Assembly (NCBI RefSeq): GCF_040706615.1 | Contig: NZ_JAPDRF010000004.1 | Coordinates: forward strand, 62,001 to 126,000 | Length of the DNA stretch: 64,000 nucleotides | Reading direction: 5' to 3' | Origin: Lentisalinibacter sediminis | GTDB taxonomy: Bacteria > Pseudomonadota > Gammaproteobacteria > Steroidobacterales > Woeseiaceae | In this document: piece by piece, positions 25,625 through 35,233 of the stretch | Layout of the letters: the number at the start of each line of letters is the position of its first letter | How positions within the stretch are numbered: the first letter of the stretch is position 1 | Notes under the pieces: generated by a model | What the model was told of the DNA's origin: nothing | The model's input: only the letters and a program-made list of their open reading frames with translations | Databases searched by the model: none | Translations under genes and position numbers: made by a program

Positions 25625-26816
25625 TGTCACCTCCTCCTGTCGCCGGCCGAAGTGGGGCAACGCTACGCGAAATAGCTTGCAGTCTGTAGTGAAAAAGCGA
25701 TATCAACACACCGAAGGTTAAGTACTTGTAATGAGGATTCAAGAAGAACCCGTACAAGAGAATCAAATATATGCACAGATCAACCGGATTCGCGAGTAAT
25801 CCCCGCAACAGGGCCCTAAACGAGATACTCACCAAGTAGATCGCTAGAATCACTACCGGTAAGAAACCCGATTTCGCTAGGTAGTAGCTGAAGATGCTGT
25901 GGGTAAATGGAAGTTCCCGCCCCCCAACATCAATCATCGCCCCGAACCCGTCCCCAGTTAGAACCTCTGGAAATCGCGATGCGCTATCCTTGAAGACATA
26001 TAACATTTCACGAAACTTCTCAGATGATCCAGCGTAGACCATTTTCTCCGAGAAATTGGTGATCGCTATCTCTATAAGAGGCACCATCGGCAAAAAGATC
26101 AAAGAAAGTACGGCCAAGAGGAACACTCTATAGACAGGCCGACTCTCCGCCAATGCCCGCCAGATAGCTACCACCACAACCACAGCGACTATTGCCATTG
26201 GCGCGCGAAGCGCCGACACACTGATCGCGGCAGTTGACACGACCCCTGCAAGAAACAACGCGCCCCTCCACCAAGCCACTTGACGTCGATCGAGCAGTGC
26301 GCACCAGCCGTACGCGGCACTAAAGGTCACGAAAGGATCGGTATTCAGTTTGAGGAACTGATCGAAAGTAAAGCGCGTCTCTTCTCCGACGGCCTGCAAA
26401 CTGAAGCCCGCGATAATCAGAAAGCGCAGCGCTATAATTCCCCCAAGAATCGCTATCCAGCACAATAACCAGTCAATTGTCCGACCGGACATACTTCGCC
26501 CCAAGAGCACTCCAACTCCCAAGAAGCAGTGCGCGACGAGATCACGCAGAATCTGTGTCTCGCCATTTTGCGGAGCACCTGATAACCCAATCAACATTGC
26601 CACCAAAAAGAACAGTGCAAACCATGGCTCAGGCCCAAAGTCTATCTGCTTCAAAGATGATGAAAAGACGGCGAGCATTAGCCCCGCCGCCATTACGACC
26701 TCAGTCGCTGATATTGTCTCGGGCGTTGGGTCACCCGACACCGCATACACACAAAGCACGAGCCACAGGAGAGCGATTTCCAGTGAATTCCGGGGGCCAT
26801 CTATCGTAGTAGGCAC
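25614..26816 (-). CDS. wzy: O-antigen/exopolysaccharide polymerase (Wzy-like)
   Basis: About 400 residues from a GTG at 26816 with GAGAGATG upstream; an in-frame TTG at 26840 overlaps the sulfotransferase end and is less likely. About ten or eleven hydrophobic segments cover the protein, with a larger periplasmic loop (about 265-310: FSEKMVYAGSSEKFREM to GGRELPFTHSIFSYYL), as in O-antigen ligase/polymerase proteins. Wzy links lipid-bound repeat units in the periplasm. Sequence similarity among Wzy proteins is low, so the call rests on topology, size and context between wzx-like, sulfotransferase and glycosyltransferase genes. Confidence 0.8.
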   Translation of the reverse strand: MPTTIDGPRNSLEIALLWLVLCVYAVSGDPTPETISATEVVMAAGLMLAVFSSSLKQIDFGPEPWFALFFLVAMLIGLSGAPQNGETQILRDLVAHCFLGVGVLLGRSMSGRTIDWLLCWIAILGGIIALRFLIIAGFSLQAVGEETRFTFDQFLKLNTDPFVTFSAAYGWCALLDRRQVAWWRGALFLAGVVSTAAISVSALRAPMAIVAVVVVVAIWRALAESRPVYRVFLLAVLSLIFLPMVPLIEIAITNFSEKMVYAGSSEKFREMLYVFKDSASRFPEVLTGDGFGAMIDVGGRELPFTHSIFSYYLAKSGFLPVVILAIYLVSISFRALLRGLLANPVDLCIYLILLYGFFLNPHYKYLTFGVLISLFHYRLQAISRSVAPLRPATGGGDNAR

Positions 26817-26823
26817 CGTCAAT

Positions 26824-27582
26824 TCATCTCTCTCGCGCAAACGAGGACTGATTTCTGCGAGGATCCCGCATTGCTACCCAGTATGCTGCCCGACGTAAGA
26901 GTCCAACCCCGATCAGAGCCTCAGCTACCTTTACCGCTATGCCGGCCAAGCTACGCTGAACAGCCGTTGTGGCTTTTCTATCGCGCCTAAAAAACCAGTC
27001 GCGATCCTCGCGCCCGGGAAATTTTTCGGCAAAGGCGCGGCTTCGCATATTCGCCTCTATTGCCACAGTGGAGATCCTTTCTTCAGTCGCACCAATCCCC
27101 AACTTCTCTACCACGGTCATTAAGGCCGCGCGGGGGTCAGTGCGCATGTCCTCATAAGCGATTACGCAGTGCGCGAATTCAGGCTGCGTTGCAACACTCT
27201 CGTACAGCACGATTTCAATCGATTTAAGAAGGCCAATCGTCATCGCATACAATACAAACGGAAGGCGGAATTTTTCGTTAGAGAAATGGTGATAATGGCT
27301 GAGGAGAGTGTCGACTCGAGAGCGCCGAGTAACGACAACTCGTGCACCCTTGTCAATCAGGAACCGAAGCCAGTCCCGATCATAACTGTGTATCTTTGCG
27401 ACAAGATGCAGCTCCCGCGCCGCATCGAATATTCCTTGAGGATCGTGGAATAAGTTGATGTTACGGGGGTGCCGTGCCGCCTCCCAATCTTCTGGTAACT
27501 CCTTTTGATCGATAAGATCGACGAGCATCGTAAAGATCCATGTCGAGCCCGACTTATACACACCATTGCATACAATTAGCAT
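26824..27582 (-). CDS. PAPS-dependent sulfotransferase-like protein
   Basis: 252 residues from the ATG at 27582, which puts the motif at the expected N-terminal place: LIVCNGVYKSGSTWIF, where KSGSTW is the 5'-phosphosulfate-binding loop (about residues 10-15). A 3'-phosphate motif is seen in ARVVVTRRSRVDTLLSHY (about 96-113). The remainder matches the Sulfotransfer family only loosely. Such enzymes move sulfate from PAPS to carbohydrate hydroxyls in the cytoplasm. Second sulfotransferase of this cluster. The polymerase gene starts 7 bp after its stop. Confidence 0.8.
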   Translation of the reverse strand: MLIVCNGVYKSGSTWIFTMLVDLIDQKELPEDWEAARHPRNINLFHDPQGIFDAARELHLVAKIHSYDRDWLRFLIDKGARVVVTRRSRVDTLLSHYHHFSNEKFRLPFVLYAMTIGLLKSIEIVLYESVATQPEFAHCVIAYEDMRTDPRAALMTVVEKLGIGATEERISTVAIEANMRSRAFAEKFPGREDRDWFFRRDRKATTAVQRSLAGIAVKVAEALIGVGLLRRAAYWVAMRDPRRNQSSFARER

Positions 27583-27688
27583 AGCCAGTCTCTTCGATAC
27601 CCTTTGGATAGTTGGTTTCCTACCACACGCCAGCATCGCCCCCCCATCCTAGCCTCGCTCCGCGTGAGCAAGAGGGCGGCCGGCGTTG

Positions 27689-28834
27689 TCACCGACCACT
27701 GCGCTTGTGAAGCAAGCGTCCATAGACCGATGGCTCATGCGTTACCAAGTCAATACTCACACCGATCAATGCCCCCGCCCCCACCGCTACCAATAGCGTT
27801 TGGCTGTCCCTAGCCAGCCAAAGCGTACTCAATAGTAAAGCGAAGACTTGCAGTGAAAGCACTTGATATCTCCTCGCCTCGTAAAGGCGCACGCGAGCAA
27901 GTTGAAAAAGCCCCAGCACTATTCCCACGAGCACCATTACACTTGTAGCACCTCCAGGAAGCGGGAGGAAAATTGGGAGGACAAGAGACAAGAGCGATAT
28001 CGAGACAAGGCCCGCGTACACGGCGCCCTGCTTCAGAGCGTACGGGTCCACAGCGAAGAACATGCGCGCGATAACACCAAACCCGTTTATTACTCGCTGC
28101 ATCAAATTTGCAAGCAGTTCCTCAACGCGGAGAAACTCCAGGTTCGCGAGAATATAGATCCAATTAGCCCACACATTACTTAAGATCCCGAACAGAATAC
28201 CGCCCCTTCCCGCGTAGATATACGCTCTTGTCCACCGGAGAAAGTATCGTGCACTAGCAATTCGTCTTATGGACCTAGCATCCGCATAACCACTAAGGAG
28301 AATTACTGCACCAGGGATCAGAGCAGAGAGCGTACAAAGCCAAATGATCCACGTACTACCGGCATTAAGAAGCAACAGAATTGCCGCCGTGAAGAAAACC
28401 ACGTTACCCCTAAGAAGCAGCGCAATAGGCGCGCGATCCCTTACGATCAGAAAGTTCGTTGATACCGTATTGATTGATAACGCTACTGTTAACGGAGCGA
28501 TGGCGAAAAACTTGGTAGCATCATGCAACACACTCGCGAATGCGACAGCAACCACCAGCAACACACCAGAGATCGCCACTGCCAAAGCCACACCGTAGAA
28601 AAGTGCTAACAACGTTGAAAATAAACGCCGATGTCGAAATCGGGATATAAAGAAATTGTCTATTCCCAAGCGCGAGATCGTTGAAAAGATAGATGCTAAT
28701 ACGATTGCCTCAACAGTTGATTTTGCATTCTCCGGCTGGTGATGCGTGACCGCAACCCAGGCAAAAATCAGTTGACCAACGACACCGATACCTTGCGCTA
28801 GAAAACCAACCGCAATTCTTCTCGAAACCGTCAC
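27689..28834 (-). CDS. wzx: Putative polysaccharide flippase (Wzx-like), membrane protein
   Basis: 381 residues from a GTG at 28834, with about ten to twelve hydrophobic segments and few charged residues outside loops. The N-terminus (SRRIAVGFLAQGIGVVGQLIFAWVAVT) looks like Wzx/PST-family openings. Length is slightly shorter than the usual 400-480. Wzx exports lipid-linked repeat units across the inner membrane. Identification is by topology and by its place between two sulfotransferase genes and near the Wzy-like gene; no other flippase or ABC exporter is found in the cluster. Confidence 0.7.
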   Translation of the reverse strand: MTVSRRIAVGFLAQGIGVVGQLIFAWVAVTHHQPENAKSTVEAIVLASIFSTISRLGIDNFFISRFRHRRLFSTLLALFYGVALAVAISGVLLVVAVAFASVLHDATKFFAIAPLTVALSINTVSTNFLIVRDRAPIALLLRGNVVFFTAAILLLLNAGSTWIIWLCTLSALIPGAVILLSGYADARSIRRIASARYFLRWTRAYIYAGRGGILFGILSNVWANWIYILANLEFLRVEELLANLMQRVINGFGVIARMFFAVDPYALKQGAVYAGLVSISLLSLVLPIFLPLPGGATSVMVLVGIVLGLFQLARVRLYEARRYQVLSLQVFALLLSTLWLARDSQTLLVAVGAGALIGVSIDLVTHEPSVYGRLLHKRSGR

Positions 28835-28865
28835 TTAGGACTTCTCAAGCCATAATTCCTACACG

Positions 28866-29669
28866 TTACTGATAACCTAAAGCGGCCAGAACATCACCCA
28901 TCGACCTTCGAAAATTGGCCTCATTCTCTCGAAATAGACTATCGCCCTTCCATTTATTCGCCTGACCTTTCGAGAACGTAGGGGTACCACCAAAGAGCCT
29001 TGAAGCCACCGATTCGATATCCTGCTCCGTTACGCTATCTCCTAGAAGTTTCGCAATACGTTCGATCTGCGACCACTGACCTTCATATGTTCCACCTCCA
29101 TTTGGGCCGACAAGGTCTTCAAAGCGGAACACGTTGTTCGGAAACCGCTCCGACCAGGGGAGGAATCGCTCGTAAGCACGGCGGAACGAATGGATGATCT
29201 CTCTGTCGTCACGAAGACCGTTGAGAACGATATTTAGATCGAATTGCGGGTATCCGGTCAGTGCTCGACCCAGAAAGATATCGCGCCGACGTGGAAAATA
29301 ATCCAAGTGCGACAGCAATACATCTCGCGGATCTCGTACCACTAGTATCGGCACGACGTGCTTTGCTTCCAGAAGATCCGCGAACTCCGAACTATAGCCT
29401 GCATGCCCTGTTATGAACTCCCCATCGTTCAGCCCACCAAGTTTACTTTCTATCCACTTTTTCCCAATGCATGTTTGACGATACATTCCGATATCGATCT
29501 TCGTTCGATCCAACGGGTTATTTCGAATGAGCTTACGTACGAGTTGAAACCGGCCGCTTAACAGCGTGTCGGCGATTCCAAGCTGCGCATATCTGTATCC
29601 AAGCAACTCGAGAGCTTTGTGAAGCATGTTCGTGCCGGATTTCGGCACTGAATTAATTAATGCTCGCAT
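28866..29669 (-). CDS. PAPS-dependent sulfotransferase
   Basis: 267 residues. The 5'-phosphosulfate loop is at the extreme N-terminus, MRALINSVPKSGTNMLHKAL (Lys10-Ser-Gly-Thr), and the 3'-phosphate-binding motif is PILVVRDPRDVLLSHLDYF (about 107-125), both canonical for cytosolic-type carbohydrate sulfotransferases. FRFEDLVGPNGGG and SKGQANKWKGD further match the Sulfotransfer_1 family. Likely acts on a lipid-linked sugar or on the nascent polymer. First gene of the A+T-richer run of synthesis genes; 31 bp before the flippase gene. Confidence 0.88.
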   Translation of the reverse strand: MRALINSVPKSGTNMLHKALELLGYRYAQLGIADTLLSGRFQLVRKLIRNNPLDRTKIDIGMYRQTCIGKKWIESKLGGLNDGEFITGHAGYSSEFADLLEAKHVVPILVVRDPRDVLLSHLDYFPRRRDIFLGRALTGYPQFDLNIVLNGLRDDREIIHSFRRAYERFLPWSERFPNNVFRFEDLVGPNGGGTYEGQWSQIERIAKLLGDSVTEQDIESVASRLFGGTPTFSKGQANKWKGDSLFRENEANFRRSMGDVLAALGYQ

Positions 29670-29933
29670 TACGAATCATCCGCGTCAGTTTCAGAAACAA
29701 GCGTGGGTTTATGAGGTATAACTCAGCGTGAGTACATCACCTTGAGTAGACCCCAAAGCGGCCTCCATGCATGAATATCGCGATTTTCCCTGATGCTAGG
29801 CCCGATTACCCCATAACCAAGGCCGCAACGTTTCTAAAAGCCTATATCGGTCAATTGAGGAGCCTCTCCTACCGCAGTAAGCTAGTGCATTTCGCTGGCC
29901 CGCAGCACGGTTGGTTAAGGTCTTGTTTGTCGA
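29670..29933. other. 264-bp gap between wzz and the sulfotransferase gene
   Basis: Contains a plus-strand ORF opening at 29771 (MNIAIFPDARPDYPITKAATFLKAY) that runs into wzz on the opposite strand. Its first 55 residues look protein-like, but no family is recognised; it may be a remnant of another synthesis gene or chance. The gap marks the passage from G+C-rich assembly genes to the A+T-richer synthesis block. Confidence 0.3.
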
Positions 29934-30866
29934 CTAAAATCGCAGCCCTGCCCGCATTCCGATTATCGCGGTCACGAAAAATGCTGATAAGAGCCCGACA
30001 GCAAGACCTATGGCCACTATCAAGACCGGCTTCGGCCAGTCAGGCCTGCTGGGAACAACCGCACCGTCAATCACCCGGAACGCGTACTCCTCAGTTCCAC
30101 GCGCTAACATCAACTTCTGCAATTCGTTCTCGAGCAGACGGCCAATCGATTGCTGCAAAGTAACAATATTTGTACTCGCAAGTTGCTCGCGTAAATAGGC
30201 CACATTCTCTTCGGATTCACGCAAGGCTCTTAAACGCAACTTGTCGTTAAGGCGACTTACAATGTCATTCGCCCACGCAGCCGCCAAGGCAGGATCAGTC
30301 CATTTGATAGTCACTGTAACCAAACTAGATTTCGAGTCTTCTCGAACTTCGAGTACTTTGTCGTGAAGATAGTCAACCGCGTCTCGAAGATCAGGTTCCT
30401 CGCGCAACTCAGGAGCTTGCTGATTCGATGCGCTATCCTGATTGGCGTTTCCGAAAAACTCCGTCGATAAGCTATTTGCTTGGATAAAGTCACGCGCGAA
30501 TTCGCGAGATTCTATGGTTGCAATAGCCTCTTGAGAGTCTCGATCCCCGACGTTCACCCCCGCCAGCGCTGCCAATCCTCCGAATTGCCCGCTTAGCGCA
30601 CTTACTGAATCATCGTCGGCCGGCATCAAGAGCACACTAGCTCGATACCATTCCGTAGCAAATACGATGTAAACCACAGCCACTATAACTCCACCACACA
30701 TGGCAAGAAGGGTGAGCCATCTGTAATTCCAGATTCGCTGCAGTAACTGCACTAGATCCAGGCCCTCATAACCAATCTGCCGCCCATTGTCTTTAGGCAC
30801 ACGCAATAAACCGGAATCTGGCATATCGGGCGGCGGGGAAGTACGGGCTTTGTTTCGGTTAGCCAT
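29934..30866 (-). CDS. wzz: Polysaccharide chain-length regulator (Wzz family)
   Basis: 310 residues with the Wzz topology: a cytoplasmic N-terminal part, a membrane helix (about 54-72, LLAMCGGVIVAVVYIVFA), a periplasmic domain with a helical stretch (LRALRESEENVAYLREQLAS), and a C-terminal membrane helix (about 280-300) preceded by the Pro-rich motif VVPSRPDWPKP. It sets the modal length of polymer together with Wzy. It lacks the cytoplasmic tyrosine kinase domain of Wzc, and no separate BY-kinase or phosphatase gene is in the window. It starts 31 bp after the exporter gene stop codon. Confidence 0.92.
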   Translation of the reverse strand: MANRNKARTSPPPDMPDSGLLRVPKDNGRQIGYEGLDLVQLLQRIWNYRWLTLLAMCGGVIVAVVYIVFATEWYRASVLLMPADDDSVSALSGQFGGLAALAGVNVGDRDSQEAIATIESREFARDFIQANSLSTEFFGNANQDSASNQQAPELREEPDLRDAVDYLHDKVLEVREDSKSSLVTVTIKWTDPALAAAWANDIVSRLNDKLRLRALRESEENVAYLREQLASTNIVTLQQSIGRLLENELQKLMLARGTEEYAFRVIDGAVVPSRPDWPKPVLIVAIGLAVGLLSAFFVTAIIGMRAGLRF

Positions 30867-30897
30867 CGAATTACTTGGCGCTGGATCTAGACGTCGA

Positions 30898-33636
30898 CTA
30901 GAATGAATTCACGGCGGCCGCAGCGATAGCGAGGTTATAGACAATCTGCGTCGCGTTAGTCCAAAGCGTAATCGGCTTGACCTTATCCGCATGAAGAGGG
31001 ACCACGATTGTATCCCCAGGTTTTATATTCAACCCGCTGGATCGCGCAAAGAATCTGGACTGACTGCCAACCACAACCTCACCATTAGCTCGGACTACAT
31101 AGGTTCTTTTGGCATCTGCTTTTCGAGTCACCCCGCCACTTCGCTCAATGTAGTCCTCTCGACTCAAGCCCGAATCGTGCAGATGCGAAGTCGTATATTG
31201 AACCTCTCCGAGAACGGTTACTTCCTGTGCCTGCACGGGAATCATAAGCCGATCACCATCCCGTAGTACGATATCCTCAGCCTTATCAGCGAGAACCGCC
31301 TCCAGATCAATGACAAGCCTCCCAACGGGCTCGGTCGTCCGCAATTGCTTCAGGAGGGCCTGCCCAATACTTACAGCCTCAGACTGACCAGAGTCAGAAA
31401 GGGACATGGACGCGAGATCGCTCTCCAGACGATTCGCGAGCACATCTAACTGCTCCCGCTCTCTTTCTTTGAGTATCTCACGCGTAAAAACGCTGCCGTC
31501 TGAGAATGCAAACTCCGTGAGGCCACCCGCTCGTTCCAGTACCGACCGCAAAGTCTCACCACGCTGAATCGGATACCGGCCAGGGAAAGCCACTTCGCCT
31601 TGGATCTCTACGAACTGCTGATCCTGCCAGCGCGGAATTTCCTTGACGTTCAGATAGTCGAACGACTGTACGTAGAGGTCTTCCTGCGGATCACCGGCTA
31701 GCGCTTTCTCGAGGTCAATCTCGATCAGCTCGACCTCTCGCCTCTCGCCCTCAACGATCTCGTAACGCGTCAGCTCCGCCTCCGCGAGATAGGCCGACTC
31801 ATCCAGACCGCCTCCGGCACGGATGAGGTCAGAGACACGCATATCCTGCTCTAAGGGATACTCTCCCTCTGCGTTGACACGGCCGCCCACCCGAGCGAGC
31901 GGAAGCGGTTTGCTCCGCGACGAGCGTAGCCGCAGTTCATCCAGCAGTGGACCAACCACGTGCTCACGGCCGACCTCGAGATCGAATACGTAAACGGTAT
32001 CCCTAGGTTGTAGACGAACATCCGCAGCACTGCCCGGCGCGCGCCACGCAGCGTCCAGGTCCGCGGAGAGGACATTCAGGTCGCCATTGGTCGGTAATTC
32101 GCGTCGAATCAGTACATAGTGGAGGTCACTGCCCTCTTTGAGTTCTCGGCTGTTGCGGATAAGACCCGAAATGGAAATGCCGGGCCGCCACTGATAGTCA
32201 CCGGGCCGCTGGACGTTGCCGACCAGTCGGATGGACTCCTGCATCTCCGAAATACCCGTAGGAACGAGTACAGTGTCGCCATCCAGTAGCTTCAGGTCGC
32301 GGCCTCCAGCGGTTTCCTGATCGGCCTCGAGCACCAGAAACCCGGCCGCAGGTTCCAGACGCCGGACCTTGACTCCCGCCTTGTAGGCGGTGGGCCTGAG
32401 GCCGCCCGCGAGAGATATGGCATCCTCGACGTCTGCACCTCCGCGGTACTCGTAAATGGCGGGCCTGTTAACCTCACCGGATACGGCTACACGTGTACCG
32501 ACAGGTGGAACGAAAACCACATCGCCGGATTGCAGCCGGAGATCATCGCGGGTATCACCACGTAGCAACAGGTCGTACACATCCAGGGTGCGGACCACCT
32601 CGCCGGCACGCTTCAACTGGATACGTCTCAACGTGCCTTGTTCGGCCACTCCACCGCTGATAGCCAGTGCGGTCGTGATCGTCGCCATGGGTGAGACCGA
32701 ATACGAACCCGGCTCTTTGACGTCTCCCACCACGAATATCTGCAGCGCGCGGAGTTCTCCCAGTGTCACGCTGGCTTGAGTGCCGATGAATTGCTCGCGC
32801 ACGCGCTGCCCGATCAGCTCCTGAGCGCGCGAATAGGTGAGGCCCGCCACGGTGATCGGACCAATCTCCGGAAAGCGGATCGCACCGTTTCGCTCGACCG
32901 GCAACTCGTACTCCACATTCTGGTTACCAAAGAGCTGAATTTGCAGCGTGTCGCCAGGACCAATGATGTAGTCGGCCGCCACCGGCACAGCACGGTTTGG
33001 CCGCAGCCTCTCGGAATCTGCCTGAAAGATCTCGTAGCCGAAAGGCTCGAGAGCCTCGACACCCATGGGCTCCAGCGGCAAGCGACTCACCGAAATAGAC
33101 AGCAGCGAAAGCGAGGGTTCGGCCGCCAACCTGAGTGACGCCTGTCGCTCGGTCAGCCCAGCCAGCGCTATGTCTCCGACCCCGGGCAGCGCCAATCGGC
33201 CCAGCGCATCCAACTGGTAGGGATTGCCATTGAGGAGCCGCTGGCGCAGAGCGTTTCGTCCCTCTTGCACCGCTTCGCTCAGCGTTGGAGCATCAGTGAC
33301 TCTGTCACTGACCTCGAGCACCAGCGTGTCAAACGCACCAAAAACCGGCGGACCTGCTGGCCTTTCTTCCACCTCCTGCGCCTGAGGGGTCGGCATCTCC
33401 TCACCGGCCGCTTCGTCCTGAGGCTCCGGCTCAGCCTGGCCAGAAGAGACCCGCAGATTCCGAAGCTGCTCCATCGCCGCCTGCCGCTGGGACGGCGGCA
33501 GCTGGTTCAGCATCCGCTGCTGCTCGGGAGTGAGCGATACGGATTGGGCGTACGCAACGGAGCCGAAACCCAAAACCACGCCAGCAGTCAGGAGCAGCGC
33601 GGCGAAAAGAACGAGAAGCCTGAATGGACCTTGCAC
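30898..33636 (-). CDS. Wza-like polysaccharide export protein with multiple SLBB domains
   Basis: 912 residues, far longer than Wza (about 380). A cleavable signal peptide (about 1-30, no lipobox) is followed by a Gln/Glu/Pro-rich linker. A Poly_export domain begins at about 220 (YIIGPGDTLQIQLFGNQNVE, FPEIGPI). After it come about six SLBB-type units, each opening with a V-x-G-x-V-x-x-P-G-x-Y pattern: VVGDVKEPGSYSVS, VSGEVNRPAIYEY, LVGNVQRPGDYQW, VGGRVNAEGEYPL, IQGEVAFPGRYPI and VLGEVQYTTS. The C-terminal helix (TQIVYNLAIAAAAVNSF) could cross the outer membrane as in Wza. It would form the exit channel for the polymer. It starts 2 bp after wzi. Confidence 0.93.
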   Translation of the reverse strand: MQGPFRLLVLFAALLLTAGVVLGFGSVAYAQSVSLTPEQQRMLNQLPPSQRQAAMEQLRNLRVSSGQAEPEPQDEAAGEEMPTPQAQEVEERPAGPPVFGAFDTLVLEVSDRVTDAPTLSEAVQEGRNALRQRLLNGNPYQLDALGRLALPGVGDIALAGLTERQASLRLAAEPSLSLLSISVSRLPLEPMGVEALEPFGYEIFQADSERLRPNRAVPVAADYIIGPGDTLQIQLFGNQNVEYELPVERNGAIRFPEIGPITVAGLTYSRAQELIGQRVREQFIGTQASVTLGELRALQIFVVGDVKEPGSYSVSPMATITTALAISGGVAEQGTLRRIQLKRAGEVVRTLDVYDLLLRGDTRDDLRLQSGDVVFVPPVGTRVAVSGEVNRPAIYEYRGGADVEDAISLAGGLRPTAYKAGVKVRRLEPAAGFLVLEADQETAGGRDLKLLDGDTVLVPTGISEMQESIRLVGNVQRPGDYQWRPGISISGLIRNSRELKEGSDLHYVLIRRELPTNGDLNVLSADLDAAWRAPGSAADVRLQPRDTVYVFDLEVGREHVVGPLLDELRLRSSRSKPLPLARVGGRVNAEGEYPLEQDMRVSDLIRAGGGLDESAYLAEAELTRYEIVEGERREVELIEIDLEKALAGDPQEDLYVQSFDYLNVKEIPRWQDQQFVEIQGEVAFPGRYPIQRGETLRSVLERAGGLTEFAFSDGSVFTREILKEREREQLDVLANRLESDLASMSLSDSGQSEAVSIGQALLKQLRTTEPVGRLVIDLEAVLADKAEDIVLRDGDRLMIPVQAQEVTVLGEVQYTTSHLHDSGLSREDYIERSGGVTRKADAKRTYVVRANGEVVVGSQSRFFARSSGLNIKPGDTIVVPLHADKVKPITLWTNATQIVYNLAIAAAAVNSF

Positions 33637-33638
33637 GG

Positions 33639-35168
33639 TTATCCAAATTGCTGTGTGAGTCTTACGAATACGCGCACATCGGTGGAGTCCGTGTCCGCGA
33701 CCTTGTCATCGAGCTGCTGGACGCCCACGCCCAGATCCAGCTTGCCGAATTTCGTATCCCGGCTGTGGGTCACGCTGAGGTCGAGCAGATCCTTGGGCGT
33801 GGCGGTGATCGTATTGCGCTCGTCAGGCGCGCCGAAGCGGTTCAGTTCCGAAACCCGGGCGCTGATGTGCCATTTGCCGTACTTGTCGTGCTGCGCCAGC
33901 ACGCCTGCGGTGACGGTACGCGCGTCGTTGTCGGTGGAGTAACCGATGGGGCGCTCTCTGTAGCGATAGCCGGTCGGGTAGGCGCCGTTGTTGTAGGCGC
34001 AATTCGGGATCTTGGAGTCCTCGTGGAACTGGCAGGTGGTATCGGCAAACTCGGCATACGCATGCCAGTCCGTTTTGAGCATCTCGCTGCGCCCCCAGAA
34101 CTCGACACCGGCCATGCCCATGTACCGGCTCGGGAATCCGCCTGCCTCGTCCTCGCCGATGAACTGGCCGTAGACGGCATACGGCAGGTCGCCGATGGGC
34201 GACAGCCAACGAGCGTCGAAACCGGCCAGCTGGTTGGCCTCGTCGCCTTCCCGACCCTCGCCTTCTTCCACGTTGGTGTCGCCGGCCAGGATCTTCAGGA
34301 AGGCATCCAGGTCGCACGGACGGCCCGAGCCGCACCACTGGGCGGTGCGTGACAGCCCGATCTCCAGCGACGGCAACGGCTTGAAGTTGACCCGCCAGCC
34401 GAAGAATCTGGTATTCGGAACAGCCCGGTCGTCCTCGAGCTGGCCCCAGATCAGGCTGGTGGACCAGGGGCCGAGCCATGACAGCAGAGGCGTCTCAAAC
34501 GGTGTGGAGAAGTTGCGTTGCAGCACGAAAGCCGGGATCGGCCGCGCGTTGTTGGAGAGGATGAGGTCGCCGCCCCACCCCGGGCCCCACCAGCGGTCTA
34601 CCGCAGCGGCGCCTACCATCCAGTTGCCCAGTGCGAGCATGGCGTAGGAACCGTCGAGCCGCCAGTCCTGATCGTCGATGGGATCGTCGGAGAAACCGAC
34701 CTGGAGCTTCACGGCGACCCGGTTACCCACGTAGTCGGTGGAAGCCCTGGTTTCGACGTCGCCGCGGGGCGTGTCCTCGAAGTTGCGGATTTCCAGCGGC
34801 TTTTCGGCGAAGGCGACGGAGCCATCGGTGTTCCAGCGCCCGGTGCGGGTTTCTTGCTTGACGAGGTCGCGGGTCCGCTCCAGCGCCCGGGCGGCCGGCG
34901 CCGAGATGGCCTCCATGTCGTGGAAGGTCTCCACGCCGGACGCAATATCGCCCGTGGAGAGCGGCCAGCTGGAGACGGGGCCTTCGATGACGCCCTCGTC
35001 GGCGAGGCGCTGGATGTCGGACTTGAGCCAGGGGTCGCCGGGTGCGATCCAGGGTTCGGCCATGGCAAGAGGCGGGAGGAGCAGAGTCAGGGCGGCAGCA
35101 AACGACAGCAGTCGTTGCCTCCCACGGCCCCCGCCGTGGTCACTCCGGTGTCCCTGGAGAAGTCCCAC
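33639..35168 (-). CDS. wzi: Capsule assembly Wzi-family outer membrane protein
   Basis: 509 residues. The signal peptide lies at about 20-37 (LLSFAAALTLLLPPLAMA), after a long n-region. The mature start, APGDPWLKSDIQRLADEGVI, is typical of Wzi-family proteins. A beta-barrel follows, with DRWWGPGWGGDLILSNNARP, the conserved family motif, and the protein ends in RVFVRLTQQFG. Wzi anchors capsular polymer on the cell surface. The gene is immediately followed by the exporter and wzz, so an assembly/export operon wzi-wza-like-wzz is clear. Confidence 0.9.
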   Translation of the reverse strand: MGLLQGHRSDHGGGRGRQRLLSFAAALTLLLPPLAMAEPWIAPGDPWLKSDIQRLADEGVIEGPVSSWPLSTGDIASGVETFHDMEAISAPAARALERTRDLVKQETRTGRWNTDGSVAFAEKPLEIRNFEDTPRGDVETRASTDYVGNRVAVKLQVGFSDDPIDDQDWRLDGSYAMLALGNWMVGAAAVDRWWGPGWGGDLILSNNARPIPAFVLQRNFSTPFETPLLSWLGPWSTSLIWGQLEDDRAVPNTRFFGWRVNFKPLPSLEIGLSRTAQWCGSGRPCDLDAFLKILAGDTNVEEGEGREGDEANQLAGFDARWLSPIGDLPYAVYGQFIGEDEAGGFPSRYMGMAGVEFWGRSEMLKTDWHAYAEFADTTCQFHEDSKIPNCAYNNGAYPTGYRYRERPIGYSTDNDARTVTAGVLAQHDKYGKWHISARVSELNRFGAPDERNTITATPKDLLDLSVTHSRDTKFGKLDLGVGVQQLDDKVADTDSTDVRVFVRLTQQFG

Positions 35169-35233
35169 TGATACAGCCGCCCAAGCCCGAAAGACAGGAT
35201 TCTAGAGAGCCCGGGCGGGAGTCGCAACTTATG

